The notes under the pieces are model-generated. The model did no database searches. It was not told where the DNA came from and saw only the letters and a program-made list of their open reading frames with translations. A stretch of DNA of 39,171 nucleotides from CAZMCH01 sp964564735 (GTDB lineage Bacteria; Poribacteria; DTPJ01), in NCBI GenBank assembly GCA_964564735.1, contig CAZMCH010000033.1, positions 1-39,171 of the forward strand, written 5' to 3'. Both the position numbers and the translations under genes were made by a program. The first letter of the stretch is position 1, and the number at the start of each line of letters is the position of its first letter. Shown here one piece after another: positions 23,280 to 31,907 of the stretch.

Positions 23280-25193
23280 CTATGAATTCATTACTTTAAT
23301 TAAGGTTTCCTGCAAGTCTTCTATTCTATATGGCTTTAAGATAAAGTCTTTAAAGCCATATTCTTTATAATTTGCAATTACGGGATCATCAAAATATCCA
23401 CTTGACACGATTGTTTTAATTTCAGGATTTATTTTAATAAGTTTTTTAATCGTCTCTTCACCACCCATACCACCGGGGACGGTCAAGTCTAATATAACTA
23501 CATCATATTGTAATCCCATCTCTATTGCTTCTTGGTAGGATTTAATTGCATCTTTACCATCACAAACAGCATAAACATTATAACCAACCATGCCTAAGGC
23601 TTCAGAAACTAAATTTCTAATAGACTCTTCATCATCCATTACTAGAATTTTTCCTGTTATTAATCTAGCTTCTGGAAATACATTATTTATGCAATTTTGC
23701 TTTGAGGCAGGAAGATAAATGTCAAATACAGTCTTTACCCCCAATTCTGAATTAACAGTTATATATCCACCATGCTTTTTAATGATTGAATATGTAGTTG
23801 TTAGACCCAGTCCTCTTGATTTTTCTTTGGTTGTAAAGTAAGGATCAAATACCTTCGATAAATTCTCTTTTGAAATTCCTACTCCTTCATCTTCAATAGA
23901 TACCTTAACATATTCACCGGGTTTCATTATATTAAGATCATTTTCATTAATAATTATATTTTCACATTTGATATATATTGTTCCTCCGTTAATCATAGCC
24001 TGAACAGAGTTAATAATTATATTATTAATAGCATGGCATATTTGGCTTTCATCAATATCTACAAGATACATGTTATCAGGAATACAGAATTCACATTTGA
24101 CATTTGAACCACTTAAGCTAAAATTAACAGAATCTCTGATAGATTTTACTATTGATGTAGTTTTGAAGATTGGCGAACCACCTTTGGAAAATGTTAATAG
24201 CTGTTGTGTCAGTTCTTTTGCCCTTAATGATGCTTTTTCTGCCTCAACAAGCCTTTCATAGAGCTTATCTCCCTGCATAATATACATTTTTACAAGAGAT
24301 ATGTTTCCTAGAATTGCAGTTAATATATTATTGAAATCATGAGCAATTCCACCAGCAAGCGCACCAAGTGAATCTAATTTATCTGCCCTTAAAATCTCTT
24401 CTTCCATATTTCGCTTATCTGTAATATCATTGAGAAAATTTAGGATTGCAGGTTTTCCATTCCAATCTATGACAACAGCATTAATTAAAACCCATCTTAC
24501 ATTCCCGTTTTTGTCAAGCACTCTAAATTCATATTGAGAAGGTATATCTTCGCCTTTAAGTCTCCCAAAATGATTCTTTATAACCATATTTCTATCGTCA
24601 GGATGAATAAAACTATCAAATGGAGCCAAAATAAGATTGTAATTATCAATATTCAAAAAAGAAAGAACTTTGCGATTTGCAAACTTTATTAATCCATCTT
24701 GGATAACAATTATCCCTTCGTTAGCATTTTCAATTAATGAAAGATATTTGTCTTCTACTTTTTGTAATGACTTTTTGGTGTTGCTATTTTCAGTTATATC
24801 ACGTGCTATACCAAATAGCCCAATAATTTCCTCTGAATCATTTCTTAATGGTGTTTTTATAATACTATAAATCCTTATTTTTTCCTCAATTATAACGGTA
24901 TGCTCTGTTTCCACTGTTTCACCGTTAATAACTTGTATATCGGCTTTTTTAATAGTTTTGGCTATCTCTTTATCAAATATTTCTTCATCGGTTCGTCCTA
25001 TCGGTTCTAGACATAAGGTATTACAAAAGGTTTCCATAGACGGATTCATAAAGACATATTTCAAGTTTTTGTCTTTGATGAAAATCAAGTCTTTGGCAGT
25101 TTCAAAGATGGCTTGATAGCATTTAGATTTTTCTAATATATGATCATATTTTTCTTTTACCATAATGCTATCTGTATCATAAACATTGCTCAT
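23280..25193 (-). CDS. Hybrid histidine kinase (PAS-PAS-HisKA-HATPase-REC)
   Basis: This 637-residue cytoplasmic sensor has no membrane segment. PAS domains lie at about 25-140 (AKDLIFIKDKNLKYVFMN) and 148-262 (ANEGIIVIQDG, EFRVLDKNGNVRWV, NFLNDITD). The H-box GGIAHDFNNIL carries His285. The ATPase domain has EDEGVGISKENLSKVF, DPYFTTK and GLGLTT. The C-terminal receiver starts at ILVMDDEE and has phospho-acceptor Asp569 in VVILDLTVPGG, with a KPY switch lysine near the end. The 'HDFNN' H-box and fused receiver are typical of kinases that work in phosphorelays. It lies 26 bp downstream of a closely related kinase in the same direction, and the two look like a tandem duplication. The ribosome-binding site is weak (AAGG, 8 nt). 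No dedicated output protein is adjacent, so the target is unknown. Confidence 0.93.
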   Translation of the reverse strand: MSNVYDTDSIMVKEKYDHILEKSKCYQAIFETAKDLIFIKDKNLKYVFMNPSMETFCNTLCLEPIGRTDEEIFDKEIAKTIKKADIQVINGETVETEHTVIIEEKIRIYSIIKTPLRNDSEEIIGLFGIARDITENSNTKKSLQKVEDKYLSLIENANEGIIVIQDGLIKFANRKVLSFLNIDNYNLILAPFDSFIHPDDRNMVIKNHFGRLKGEDIPSQYEFRVLDKNGNVRWVLINAVVIDWNGKPAILNFLNDITDKRNMEEEILRADKLDSLGALAGGIAHDFNNILTAILGNISLVKMYIMQGDKLYERLVEAEKASLRAKELTQQLLTFSKGGSPIFKTTSIVKSIRDSVNFSLSGSNVKCEFCIPDNMYLVDIDESQICHAINNIIINSVQAMINGGTIYIKCENIIINENDLNIMKPGEYVKVSIEDEGVGISKENLSKVFDPYFTTKEKSRGLGLTTTYSIIKKHGGYITVNSELGVKTVFDIYLPASKQNCINNVFPEARLITGKILVMDDEESIRNLVSEALGMVGYNVYAVCDGKDAIKSYQEAIEMGLQYDVVILDLTVPGGMGGEETIKKLIKINPEIKTIVSSGYFDDPVIANYKEYGFKDFILKPYRIEDLQETLIKVMNS

Positions 25194-25219
25194 ATCTTAT
25201 ACCTTAACAACGAATAATA

Positions 25220-26824
25220 TCAATTAGATTGTGTAATAATATTATTAAGAATTGAACTCAATTCCTTTATTCCATAAGGTTTAACAATAACGCCTTTGAA
25301 GCCATATTTGGCATAGTCAGTTATTATTGGATCATTAAAATACCCACTTGATACGATTGCTTTGACATTTGGGTCTATTTTGTCTAGTAGCCTGATTGTA
25401 TCTTTAGCACCCATACCCCCGGGTATTGTTAGGTCCATTATTATTGCATCAAAAGGTTCATTTAGTTCTAGTGCTTCTTTATATATCTCAATTGCTCTTA
25501 TCCCTTCATCAACAGTATTTACTTCATATCCGAGATTACTGAGGACGGTATATGTAAGGTCTCTGATTAACTCGTCATCATCAAGTATGAGAACCTTTCT
25601 TTTTTCACGATTTGGGCGATTTGTTGATTCTGTAATTTTGAGTAAAGCCTTTTGCGAAGACGAGGGAAGATATATATAAAAGGTTGTTCCAATGCCTACT
25701 TGTGAAGAAACTGTAATATGCCCTTTATTTTCATTAATAATTGATAAAGAGACAGTAAGTCCTAGACCACTGCCATTTGGCTTGGTTGTATAATATGGCT
25801 CAAAAATCCTGTTTATATCATTATCTTTTATTCCTATTCCGTAATCTTTTATTGATATTTTTACATATTCGCCTTTATTTAATGGTGGAAGCTCATCATC
25901 ATTTAAGACCAAATTTTGGATAGAAACATCTAGCATGCCTCCTGAAGGCATAGCTTGAATCGCATTACTTACGATGTTAGTTATAACCTGATTTATTTGA
26001 TTTTGGCTTATATCAACCATCCATAGATCATCTGATATATTGAATCGTCCTTTTATATTTGATCCAGTCAGCATTAAATTGACAGATTTTTTTACTACCT
26101 CGCCAATAGAAGTAAATTTATCAACAGAAACCTCATTTTTTGAAAAATTGAGCAACTGATCTGTCAAATGTTTGGCTCTATCTAGTGATTTTTCTGTTTC
26201 TGTTAATCTTTCAAATATTTCTTTTGGGTTCGCCCCATACTTTACCAAAGATATGTTACCCAAAATTGCTGTTAATATGTTATTGAAATCATGAGCAATT
26301 CCACTAACTAATGTTCCAAAAGATTCGAATCTTTGTATTTCTTGTATTCCACTTTCGATCTTGTATTTGCCAGTAAAATCTTCCATATTAACCACCATGC
26401 CTATAATATCGCCGTCTTCATTCTTAAAAGGTGTAATATAACCTGTTACTTGCTTATTGCGCTTAAATTTATCCATCATCAGAGTATGTTCAGAAAGTTC
26501 AAAAGTCTCTCCTTTGTTTATAATCCTATCTATATCTTCTTCATAACTTGATTCTGAAAGCCAAGTTGTAAAAGGAATTATCGCTTTTATCGGTTTTTCT
26601 ATTGCATCTTCTTTTTTCCAACCAATCAATTGTTCTGCTGAATGATTCATAAATATAACATTTGTGTTTATATCTGTGATAATAATTGCATTTTTTATTG
26701 ATTGTAAAGCTAATATCAGATACCTAGACTCTTTATCAAGTTCAATCTTATTTTCAATCCAATTTCTTTGAAGATATGTTTCTATTGACAAAGTTTCAAT
26801 ATTTTTATATCTTTCTCTTTGCAT
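25220..26824 (-). CDS. Hybrid histidine kinase (PAS-HisKA-HATPase-REC), paralogue of the downstream kinase
   Basis: This 534-residue cytoplasmic kinase has one PAS domain (about 35-150: KNAIIITDINTNVIFMNHSA, then a PAC-like VVNMEDFTGKY). The H-box SGIAHDFNNIL has His178. The ATPase motifs are KDYGIGIKDNDINRIFEPYY and GLGLTVS, and the receiver carries IIMDLTIPGGMG. Kinase and receiver segments match the next gene almost motif for motif (for example AILGNISLVK and VSSGYF-D-PI), while the N-terminal sensing parts differ, with one PAS instead of two. The start is the ATG at 26824, with AAGGGGAG 6 nt upstream; a TTG seven codons earlier has no ribosome-binding site. It is the first gene of a two-kinase operon and is divergent from the GH4 gene. 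Confidence 0.92.
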   Translation of the reverse strand: MQRERYKNIETLSIETYLQRNWIENKIELDKESRYLILALQSIKNAIIITDINTNVIFMNHSAEQLIGWKKEDAIEKPIKAIIPFTTWLSESSYEEDIDRIINKGETFELSEHTLMMDKFKRNKQVTGYITPFKNEDGDIIGMVVNMEDFTGKYKIESGIQEIQRFESFGTLVSGIAHDFNNILTAILGNISLVKYGANPKEIFERLTETEKSLDRAKHLTDQLLNFSKNEVSVDKFTSIGEVVKKSVNLMLTGSNIKGRFNISDDLWMVDISQNQINQVITNIVSNAIQAMPSGGMLDVSIQNLVLNDDELPPLNKGEYVKISIKDYGIGIKDNDINRIFEPYYTTKPNGSGLGLTVSLSIINENKGHITVSSQVGIGTTFYIYLPSSSQKALLKITESTNRPNREKRKVLILDDDELIRDLTYTVLSNLGYEVNTVDEGIRAIEIYKEALELNEPFDAIIMDLTIPGGMGAKDTIRLLDKIDPNVKAIVSSGYFNDPIITDYAKYGFKGVIVKPYGIKELSSILNNIITQSN

Positions 26825-26880
26825 TGAAACTCCCCTTATTATCAAAATTATAATGGATTTGATTCAATATTGGTCTTATT

Positions 26881-26909
26881 TTGGACATTCGATTCTTTAT
26901 CGGTATAAT
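26881..26909 (+). promoter_or_regulatory. Sigma70 promoter for the GH4 gene
   Basis: TTGGAC at 26881-26886, a 17-nt spacer and a perfect TATAAT at 26904-26909, 44 bp before the ATG. It lies in the divergent gap with the hybrid kinase operon. Confidence 0.65.
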
Positions 26910-26953
26910 GACGATAGAACTTTAGTCATAAAAGTAAAAAATGGAGTATATAA

Positions 26954-28246
26954 ATGAAAAAACGTAAAATTGTCTTGATTGGTGCAGGAAGCGTAAAATT
27001 TACTCAGGGATTGATTGTTGATCTTATTCAATCAAAATCATCATGGGAACTTGGGCTTGTTGATGTTGATCCAAAGGCTTTGAGTATTGCAGAGGGTCTA
27101 TCAAAACGAATGATAGAATATAAAAATGCGGATATTTCCATCGCTTCGTCAACAAATAGATGCGACTTGCTTCCTAATGCTGATGTTGTAGCAACAACAA
27201 TCGGTGTTGGTGGAAGGCGTGCATGGGAAGCTGATGTCTTTATTCCACGAAAATATGGAATCTTTCAATCAGTTGGTGATACTGTTATGGCTGGCGGAGT
27301 ATCAAGAGCAATGCGCATGATTCCTGCAATGGTGGATATTGCTTATGATGTCGTTGATCTATGTCCAGAAGCATATTTCTTCAATTATGCGAACCCGATG
27401 ACTGTGAATTGCTGGGCTGTGCGCAAAGCCACTGGTGCAAATGTGATTGGACTTTGTATTGGTGTTCATGCCATTGTTGATGATCTGGCAAGGATTATCG
27501 GTGCGCCTACTGATGAAGTAACTGCATTGGCTGCAGGGCTTAATCACTTTACTTGGATTTATGATCTTCGCTGGAAAGGACAAGATGGGCTTGAATTATT
27601 ACGCAAAAAGCTTAGAGAAAACCCAGGGCGAGGTGGTCGTCTTTGTGAATGGTTATTTGATCATTATGGGGCATTTCCTGCTGTTGGTGATGGGCATGTA
27701 ATGGAGTTCTTTCCAGAACGATTCCGAGATGGCGACTGCTTTGGAAATCCAATAGGCAAAGAAGGGCATTTTGAGAACATAATAAAGTATGATGATGCAA
27801 GTTATGCAAATATGGAGGCTTATGCAAAAGGCGAAATTCCGCTTGATGATGGCATATTCCAAAGATCGACAGGTGAGCATACAAAGCTATTATCCATTTT
27901 GAGAGCCATTGATGACGATACAAGAGAGATATTCTTTGCGAATTTGCCTAACATGGGCGCAATACCTAATCTTCCAAATGATGTATTTTTGGAAATGACA
28001 TCAGTAGCAACATCACAAGGACTAAAAGCAATACAGGATAACGATTATCCTGATATTTTGGCAGCTCCACAACTCCGTAAGATTGCTTCTGCATCCATAA
28101 CCGTTGATGCAGCGTTGACAGGTGATAGAAAGCTATTTGTTGAAGCATTGTTAATTGATGGATCTGTATCAGATTCTTTTGACGCAGAAAAACTAGCTGA
28201 TGAATTATTAAAAACTCATGAGCAATATCTGCCACAATTCGCATAA
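26954..28246 (+). CDS. Glycoside hydrolase family 4 (NAD- and metal-dependent) glycosidase
   Basis: This 430-residue cytoplasmic enzyme cleaves glycosides by a redox-elimination route. The NAD-binding motif GAGSVKFTQG is at residues 10-19, ANPM at 146-149, and the metal ligands are Cys168 (GLCIGVHA) and His198 (AGLNHFTW). GDTVMAGG is at 109-115. Length and motifs fit the alpha-glucosidase/alpha-galactosidase/uronidase branch better than the phospho-glycosidase branch. The residues after the metal cysteine read C-I-G-V. From memory the characterised classes have C-H-E, C-H-S, C-H-G, C-D-M-P or C-N-V-P there, so the substrate cannot be assigned. It has its own strong promoter, GGAG 7 nt before the ATG, and ends at a bidirectional hairpin. 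Confidence 0.9.
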   Translation: MKKRKIVLIGAGSVKFTQGLIVDLIQSKSSWELGLVDVDPKALSIAEGLSKRMIEYKNADISIASSTNRCDLLPNADVVATTIGVGGRRAWEADVFIPRKYGIFQSVGDTVMAGGVSRAMRMIPAMVDIAYDVVDLCPEAYFFNYANPMTVNCWAVRKATGANVIGLCIGVHAIVDDLARIIGAPTDEVTALAAGLNHFTWIYDLRWKGQDGLELLRKKLRENPGRGGRLCEWLFDHYGAFPAVGDGHVMEFFPERFRDGDCFGNPIGKEGHFENIIKYDDASYANMEAYAKGEIPLDDGIFQRSTGEHTKLLSILRAIDDDTREIFFANLPNMGAIPNLPNDVFLEMTSVATSQGLKAIQDNDYPDILAAPQLRKIASASITVDAALTGDRKLFVEALLIDGSVSDSFDAEKLADELLKTHEQYLPQFA

Positions 28247-28271
28247 TTAGTATCAGAAAAATCAAATTACT

Positions 28272-28307
28272 TTTCAGATTTCTGATGTTATAATCAGAAA
28301 TCTGAAA
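28272..28307. terminator. Bidirectional terminator-like hairpin between the GH4 and beta-barrel genes
   Basis: A perfect 15-bp inverted repeat (TTTCAGATTTCTGAT / ATCAGAAATCTGAAA) has a 6-nt loop. It lies 25 bp after the GH4 stop and includes the stop codon of the convergent beta-barrel gene. The arms begin and end in T/A runs, giving a short T tract on each strand, although the stem is AT-rich. Confidence 0.65.
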
Positions 28308-29439
28308 GTATTGATGCAGAAAAGACATTTTTGGCGTATGTTCCACCTTCTACTCCAGACCGATTTCTGCGCAAATCGTATTGCATCTCCAATGCGACAC
28401 GCCTTGCAATGTCCCTTGATATTTTTGTTATAAATACATTGCGTTCTTCATCTTCTATGTCAATTTGTATAGAATTTGTTTCATCTAAAGATGATTCATG
28501 CTTTCTCGATCTAAATAATGCGTATAACTCTAATGTTGTTTTATCTGATATTGCTTTTGCCATCAAGATAGAAGCCATATAACCTTTATATGAATATCCA
28601 ATTGCATTAGAATTATTGTTTTCATAGGAAGCATTGAAATTTATAAGAAGGTATTTATAAAACTGCCCACCTACGTTTATAGTGTCTGTTACATCATTTC
28701 GCAATTTTCCTTCAGTATCCCATTTATTAAAATTCATTTTCTCTCTGGAATACTGGAAATTAATGAAGGCATTTGGCAAAAGTCTGATATTTGTTTTGCA
28801 CCCAAACTCATATCCACGACGATCAAATGGATCAAAATCCTCAAAATTCGTTGCCTTATAATTAAGAAAAATTCTACTAGAAATATCGCTAAAAATCATT
28901 GCCTTCAAAGCCACTCCTGCATTGCCACGCATGTATGATTCCTCACTTGAGATTATTTGGCTTCTGCTGTGCATTGATGTTCGGCTTCTGATTTCACCAC
29001 AAATATCAGGCGTTAGGTGTTCTGTAATCTTATGTGTAAAGCATAAATCCATGCTATTAATTAATATACTTTCATTTGACAGGGATTTGGCATCATGATA
29101 TTTTAGCCCATCTTGGATCTTTATTGCTAATGAAGATTTTGTAGTAGGATATAGATTGAAGTCAGAATTGATATAAAGTTGCAGGAAATTGCTTTTTAAT
29201 GGGTCATTAACCTTATCAGAAACGTTGCTATCATATCCAATGGCTAATCTTGCTTTTGAATTTATTTGCGATGCTGTTCCTGATGCAAGAACACTGGAAG
29301 ATAATATGATTGATATGAAAATAATTAGAATATGAGGGAATAAAGGGCATAATTCAAGCTTAAGGTTTACCTTCTGTTTTGTTTTTGGTTCCTTGTGGTT
29401 TTGAATCTTGCTTTTTATCGCTTGTGTTTTGGGTTTCAA
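28294..29439 (-). CDS. Outer-membrane beta-barrel protein, unknown family (start uncertain)
   Basis: The mature part (from about residue 54) is a run of alternating amphipathic strands such as KARLAIGYDSNVS, LQLYINSDFNLYP and VALEMQYDLRRN, ending NVFSASILSDF with the terminal Phe of outer-membrane barrels. A signal-peptide-like segment (LFPHILIIFISIILSSSVLA, about 33-52) precedes it. The only in-frame start is a TTG at 29439, 80 bp inside the upstream coiled-coil gene, with no ribosome-binding site, giving an unusual 32-residue polar leader. An ATG lies out of frame at the right place; removing one C from the CCC that follows it would give MPLFPHILIIFISIILSSSV, a textbook signal peptide. A one-base error or recent frameshift is therefore likely. 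It is the last gene of the kinase/regulator/coiled-coil/barrel operon. Its function is unknown; surface adaptor, pore and export roles are all possible. Confidence 0.7.
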   Translation of the reverse strand: MKPKTQAIKSKIQNHKEPKTKQKVNLKLELCPLFPHILIIFISIILSSSVLASGTASQINSKARLAIGYDSNVSDKVNDPLKSNFLQLYINSDFNLYPTTKSSLAIKIQDGLKYHDAKSLSNESILINSMDLCFTHKITEHLTPDICGEIRSRTSMHSRSQIISSEESYMRGNAGVALKAMIFSDISSRIFLNYKATNFEDFDPFDRRGYEFGCKTNIRLLPNAFINFQYSREKMNFNKWDTEGKLRNDVTDTINVGGQFYKYLLINFNASYENNNSNAIGYSYKGYMASILMAKAISDKTTLELYALFRSRKHESSLDETNSIQIDIEDEERNVFITKISRDIARRVALEMQYDLRRNRSGVEGGTYAKNVFSASILSDF

Positions 29440-30499
29440 CAGCCTTTTTCCCTGTTTTTTCTAATTCATCAGCCTTTTTGCGAAAAGAATCCGCTTTATT
29501 TGTTAGACTTGTCAATTCTTTTTTTAGTTCCTGCTTTTGTTTTTCAAGGTTCTTTAATTCCTCTACAAGTTTGGACTGAGGAACTTCTGTATATTCAGCC
29601 GATAGACTATTGCTTTTCATAACTGACTTGATGGATGTTTCGCTTGTCTTTATTGTTTTATCATCAGAAGTATCTAATGTCTCTGGTTGTCTTGTTAGTA
29701 TTATTGGGTTATCTGACTTAGTTTTTGCATCAATTTCTACGTCTTCTTTTAACTGATCACCAGTTGCTTTACTGACAACCTGACCTTTTGCAACTCTTTC
29801 TCCAAAGAATGATATTTCATCTGCAAATTCATCTAGCTTTTTCCTCGTCCTTAGTTCATCCCTTAGCTTATTTATTCTCAAATCTATTGATGATATTCTT
29901 GCATTTGTCTTATTTGCAATGTCTATAATCAGATCAGCTTTTTCTCTTATTTCTTTTGGGCTATCATGTTCACTAATATCAATTTTTGCAATATTAATTG
30001 GTTCAGATTTTTGTTTTTCTGATCTTTTAAGCAGATTCCTAGATGACTGGTATTCTGATATTTTTCCTAATAAAGCCTTTTTTTCATTAACATTGTTTGT
30101 TTTTCCAGCTTTTTGGATAAGAAGATTAATCTGGGTTTCATATTCCTTTGTTAATGAGGATTTTACCTGCTCGATTTGGTTATTTAGGCTATATATTTCC
30201 CTATCAATATTTTGTATTTTCTCAGACAGATTTTGCGCTTTTCGTAGATTCTGAGATAATCTAAATCTTCCGATAATACCCAAACCGCTTTCAGATTGCC
30301 TTTTTAAGTCTTCGATCTTATATGATAAATTATCCCCCTCGTTTACAAGTGACAATTTCTCTGATTCTAACTGGCTTTTTCTAATTTCGAGAGACGATAA
30401 TTGACCTTTTAGTGTTATAATCTTATCTTCTGCAAAAGATAGTTGTGCAGAAGCAAACACCAAAGCAATCAATATCTGTAATATTATAGCTTTTTTCAT
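29360..30499 (-). CDS. Exported coiled-coil protein of unknown function
   Basis: The 379-residue product has a signal peptide (MKKAIILQILIALVFASAQL, cleavage after SFA) and is then almost wholly helical. Heptad-rich coiled coils lie at about 25-125 and 200-235, and a third at about 315-365 (LVEELKNLEKQKQELKKELT...). A polar, Ser/Thr/Asp-rich linker lies between, and the last 25 residues are a Lys/Gln-rich tail. No enzyme motif is seen. It probably sits in the periplasm, perhaps bridging membrane and wall or chaperoning the barrel encoded next. It starts 20 bp after the sigma54-type regulator gene, so it is in the same operon. The family is not recognised. Confidence 0.8.
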   Translation of the reverse strand: MKKAIILQILIALVFASAQLSFAEDKIITLKGQLSSLEIRKSQLESEKLSLVNEGDNLSYKIEDLKRQSESGLGIIGRFRLSQNLRKAQNLSEKIQNIDREIYSLNNQIEQVKSSLTKEYETQINLLIQKAGKTNNVNEKKALLGKISEYQSSRNLLKRSEKQKSEPINIAKIDISEHDSPKEIREKADLIIDIANKTNARISSIDLRINKLRDELRTRKKLDEFADEISFFGERVAKGQVVSKATGDQLKEDVEIDAKTKSDNPIILTRQPETLDTSDDKTIKTSETSIKSVMKSNSLSAEYTEVPQSKLVEELKNLEKQKQELKKELTSLTNKADSFRKKADELEKTGKKAVETQNTSDKKQDSKPQGTKNKTEGKP

Positions 30500-30518
30500 A
30501 TTTTATCTCAACCTCTAA

Positions 30519-31895
30519 TTATAACAAATTATATTTTTCAAGTTTATAATATAGTGCGCTAGTTTTTAAGCCCAATATCCTTGCCGCTTCCGTTTTTACG
30601 CCCTTTGACTTTTCTAGCGCCCGACCTATCAATTGGCGTTCAAGGTCTTCCAGTGCATTATCAAGGGTAAGGTCTTCTCTTGGAAGACTAAGTGTAGTTT
30701 TATTCTGATCGCCAAGTAATATTGGTAAATCACTTAATCCGATTTCATCATCATCGCATAGGACAACCGCGCGCTCAATAACATTTTCTAATTCCCGAAC
30801 ATTCCCAGGCCAAGAATATTTAATTAATTCTTTCAACGCTTTTTCACTAACATGGGGTTGCTTTTTATTTAGTTGCAAAGATTTCTTTTGCAAGAAATGT
30901 TCCACAAGCATCGGTATATCTTCAATTCTTTCTCGCAAAGGTGGAAGCTCCATCGGTATTACCTGTAATCTATAAAACAAATCTTCCCTAAATTTGCCTT
31001 CTTCTACCAACTTCATAAGATTTCTGTTTGTTGCAGCGATAACCCGAACGTCAATGGTTAATGTTTCTTCTCCGCCAACACGTTCAAATTCCCTTTCTTG
31101 TAATATTCTGAGAAGCTTAACTTGGGTAGATAAGGGAATTTCGCCTATTTCGTCAAGGAAGATCGTGCCTTTATCTGCTAATTCAAATCTGCCTAATTTT
31201 CTCTTAACCGCGCCTGTAAAAGAGCCTTTCTCATGTCCAAATAACTCACTCTCAAGCACGCCTTCTGCCAAAGCACCGCAATTTACCCTAACAAATGCCT
31301 TGTCATGTCTGTTGCTCTGAAAATGTATTGCTCTTGCAACCATTTCTTTGCCTGTTCCACTTTCACCATATATCATAACTGATGAGTCAGTCTTTGCAAT
31401 TTTTTGTAAACGTTCAAAAACAGACTTCATTTTTTCGGATGCACCAACGATTTCACCAAAATTATATTGAATCTCTATCTCTTGGCGCAGGTACTTATTT
31501 TCTTCATCCAAGCGGATACCATTCTTTTTTACTTCACCAAATTTTAATACTTTTTCAACCCTTAACATAAATTCCGCAGGTGTAAAAGGCTTCGTTGTAT
31601 AGTCTGATGCACCTTTCCGCATTGCTTCAACAGCCATATCTATTGTTCCATAGGCAGTTATAATCAAGACTTCTGTTTCTTCATTGATAGATTTTATCTT
31701 CTCAAGGACTTCTATTCCATTCATGCCTTCCATTTTATAGTCTGTAATTACAAGGTCGAATTTTTCCTTTTTAAAAATCTCTACGCCATCAATGCCATTT
31801 GAGGCAGTCTTAATATCATGTTTGGCTCGTTTTAGCACTTGCGTCATGCCATCGCGCATTGTTTCATCGTCTTCTATCAGCAATATCTTGCTCAT
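30519..31895 (-). CDS. NtrC-family sigma54-dependent response regulator
   Basis: This is a 458-residue, three-domain regulator. The receiver domain (1-120) has Asp52 in LVITDYKME and Lys in TTKPF. The AAA+ domain has Walker A GESGTGKE at about 177-184, a sigma54-contact loop G-S-F-T-G-A at about 224-229 (one Ala-to-Ser change from the classic GAFTGA), Walker B FLDEIGEIP, and the RVIAATNRNL sensor. The C-terminal Fis-type helix-turn-helix is KTEAARILGLKTSALYYKLE. The frame can begin at an ATG at 31907 directly after the kinase stop, but the GGAG inside it lies 6 nt before the ATG at 31895, which I prefer. It is encoded directly after a sensor kinase and before two envelope-protein genes. A sigma54 promoter and an inverted repeat upstream of the kinase make autoregulation likely. 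Confidence 0.95.
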   Translation of the reverse strand: MSKILLIEDDETMRDGMTQVLKRAKHDIKTASNGIDGVEIFKKEKFDLVITDYKMEGMNGIEVLEKIKSINEETEVLIITAYGTIDMAVEAMRKGASDYTTKPFTPAEFMLRVEKVLKFGEVKKNGIRLDEENKYLRQEIEIQYNFGEIVGASEKMKSVFERLQKIAKTDSSVMIYGESGTGKEMVARAIHFQSNRHDKAFVRVNCGALAEGVLESELFGHEKGSFTGAVKRKLGRFELADKGTIFLDEIGEIPLSTQVKLLRILQEREFERVGGEETLTIDVRVIAATNRNLMKLVEEGKFREDLFYRLQVIPMELPPLRERIEDIPMLVEHFLQKKSLQLNKKQPHVSEKALKELIKYSWPGNVRELENVIERAVVLCDDDEIGLSDLPILLGDQNKTTLSLPREDLTLDNALEDLERQLIGRALEKSKGVKTEAARILGLKTSALYYKLEKYNLL

Positions 31896-31907
31896 ATCTA
31901 TCTCCAT

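Noticed and set aside
29360..29439. Programmed frameshift fusing the coiled-coil and beta-barrel proteins
   Set aside because: The barrel has its own signal-peptide-like segment right after the junction, which would be internal in a fusion. I see no slippery heptamer with a following structure.
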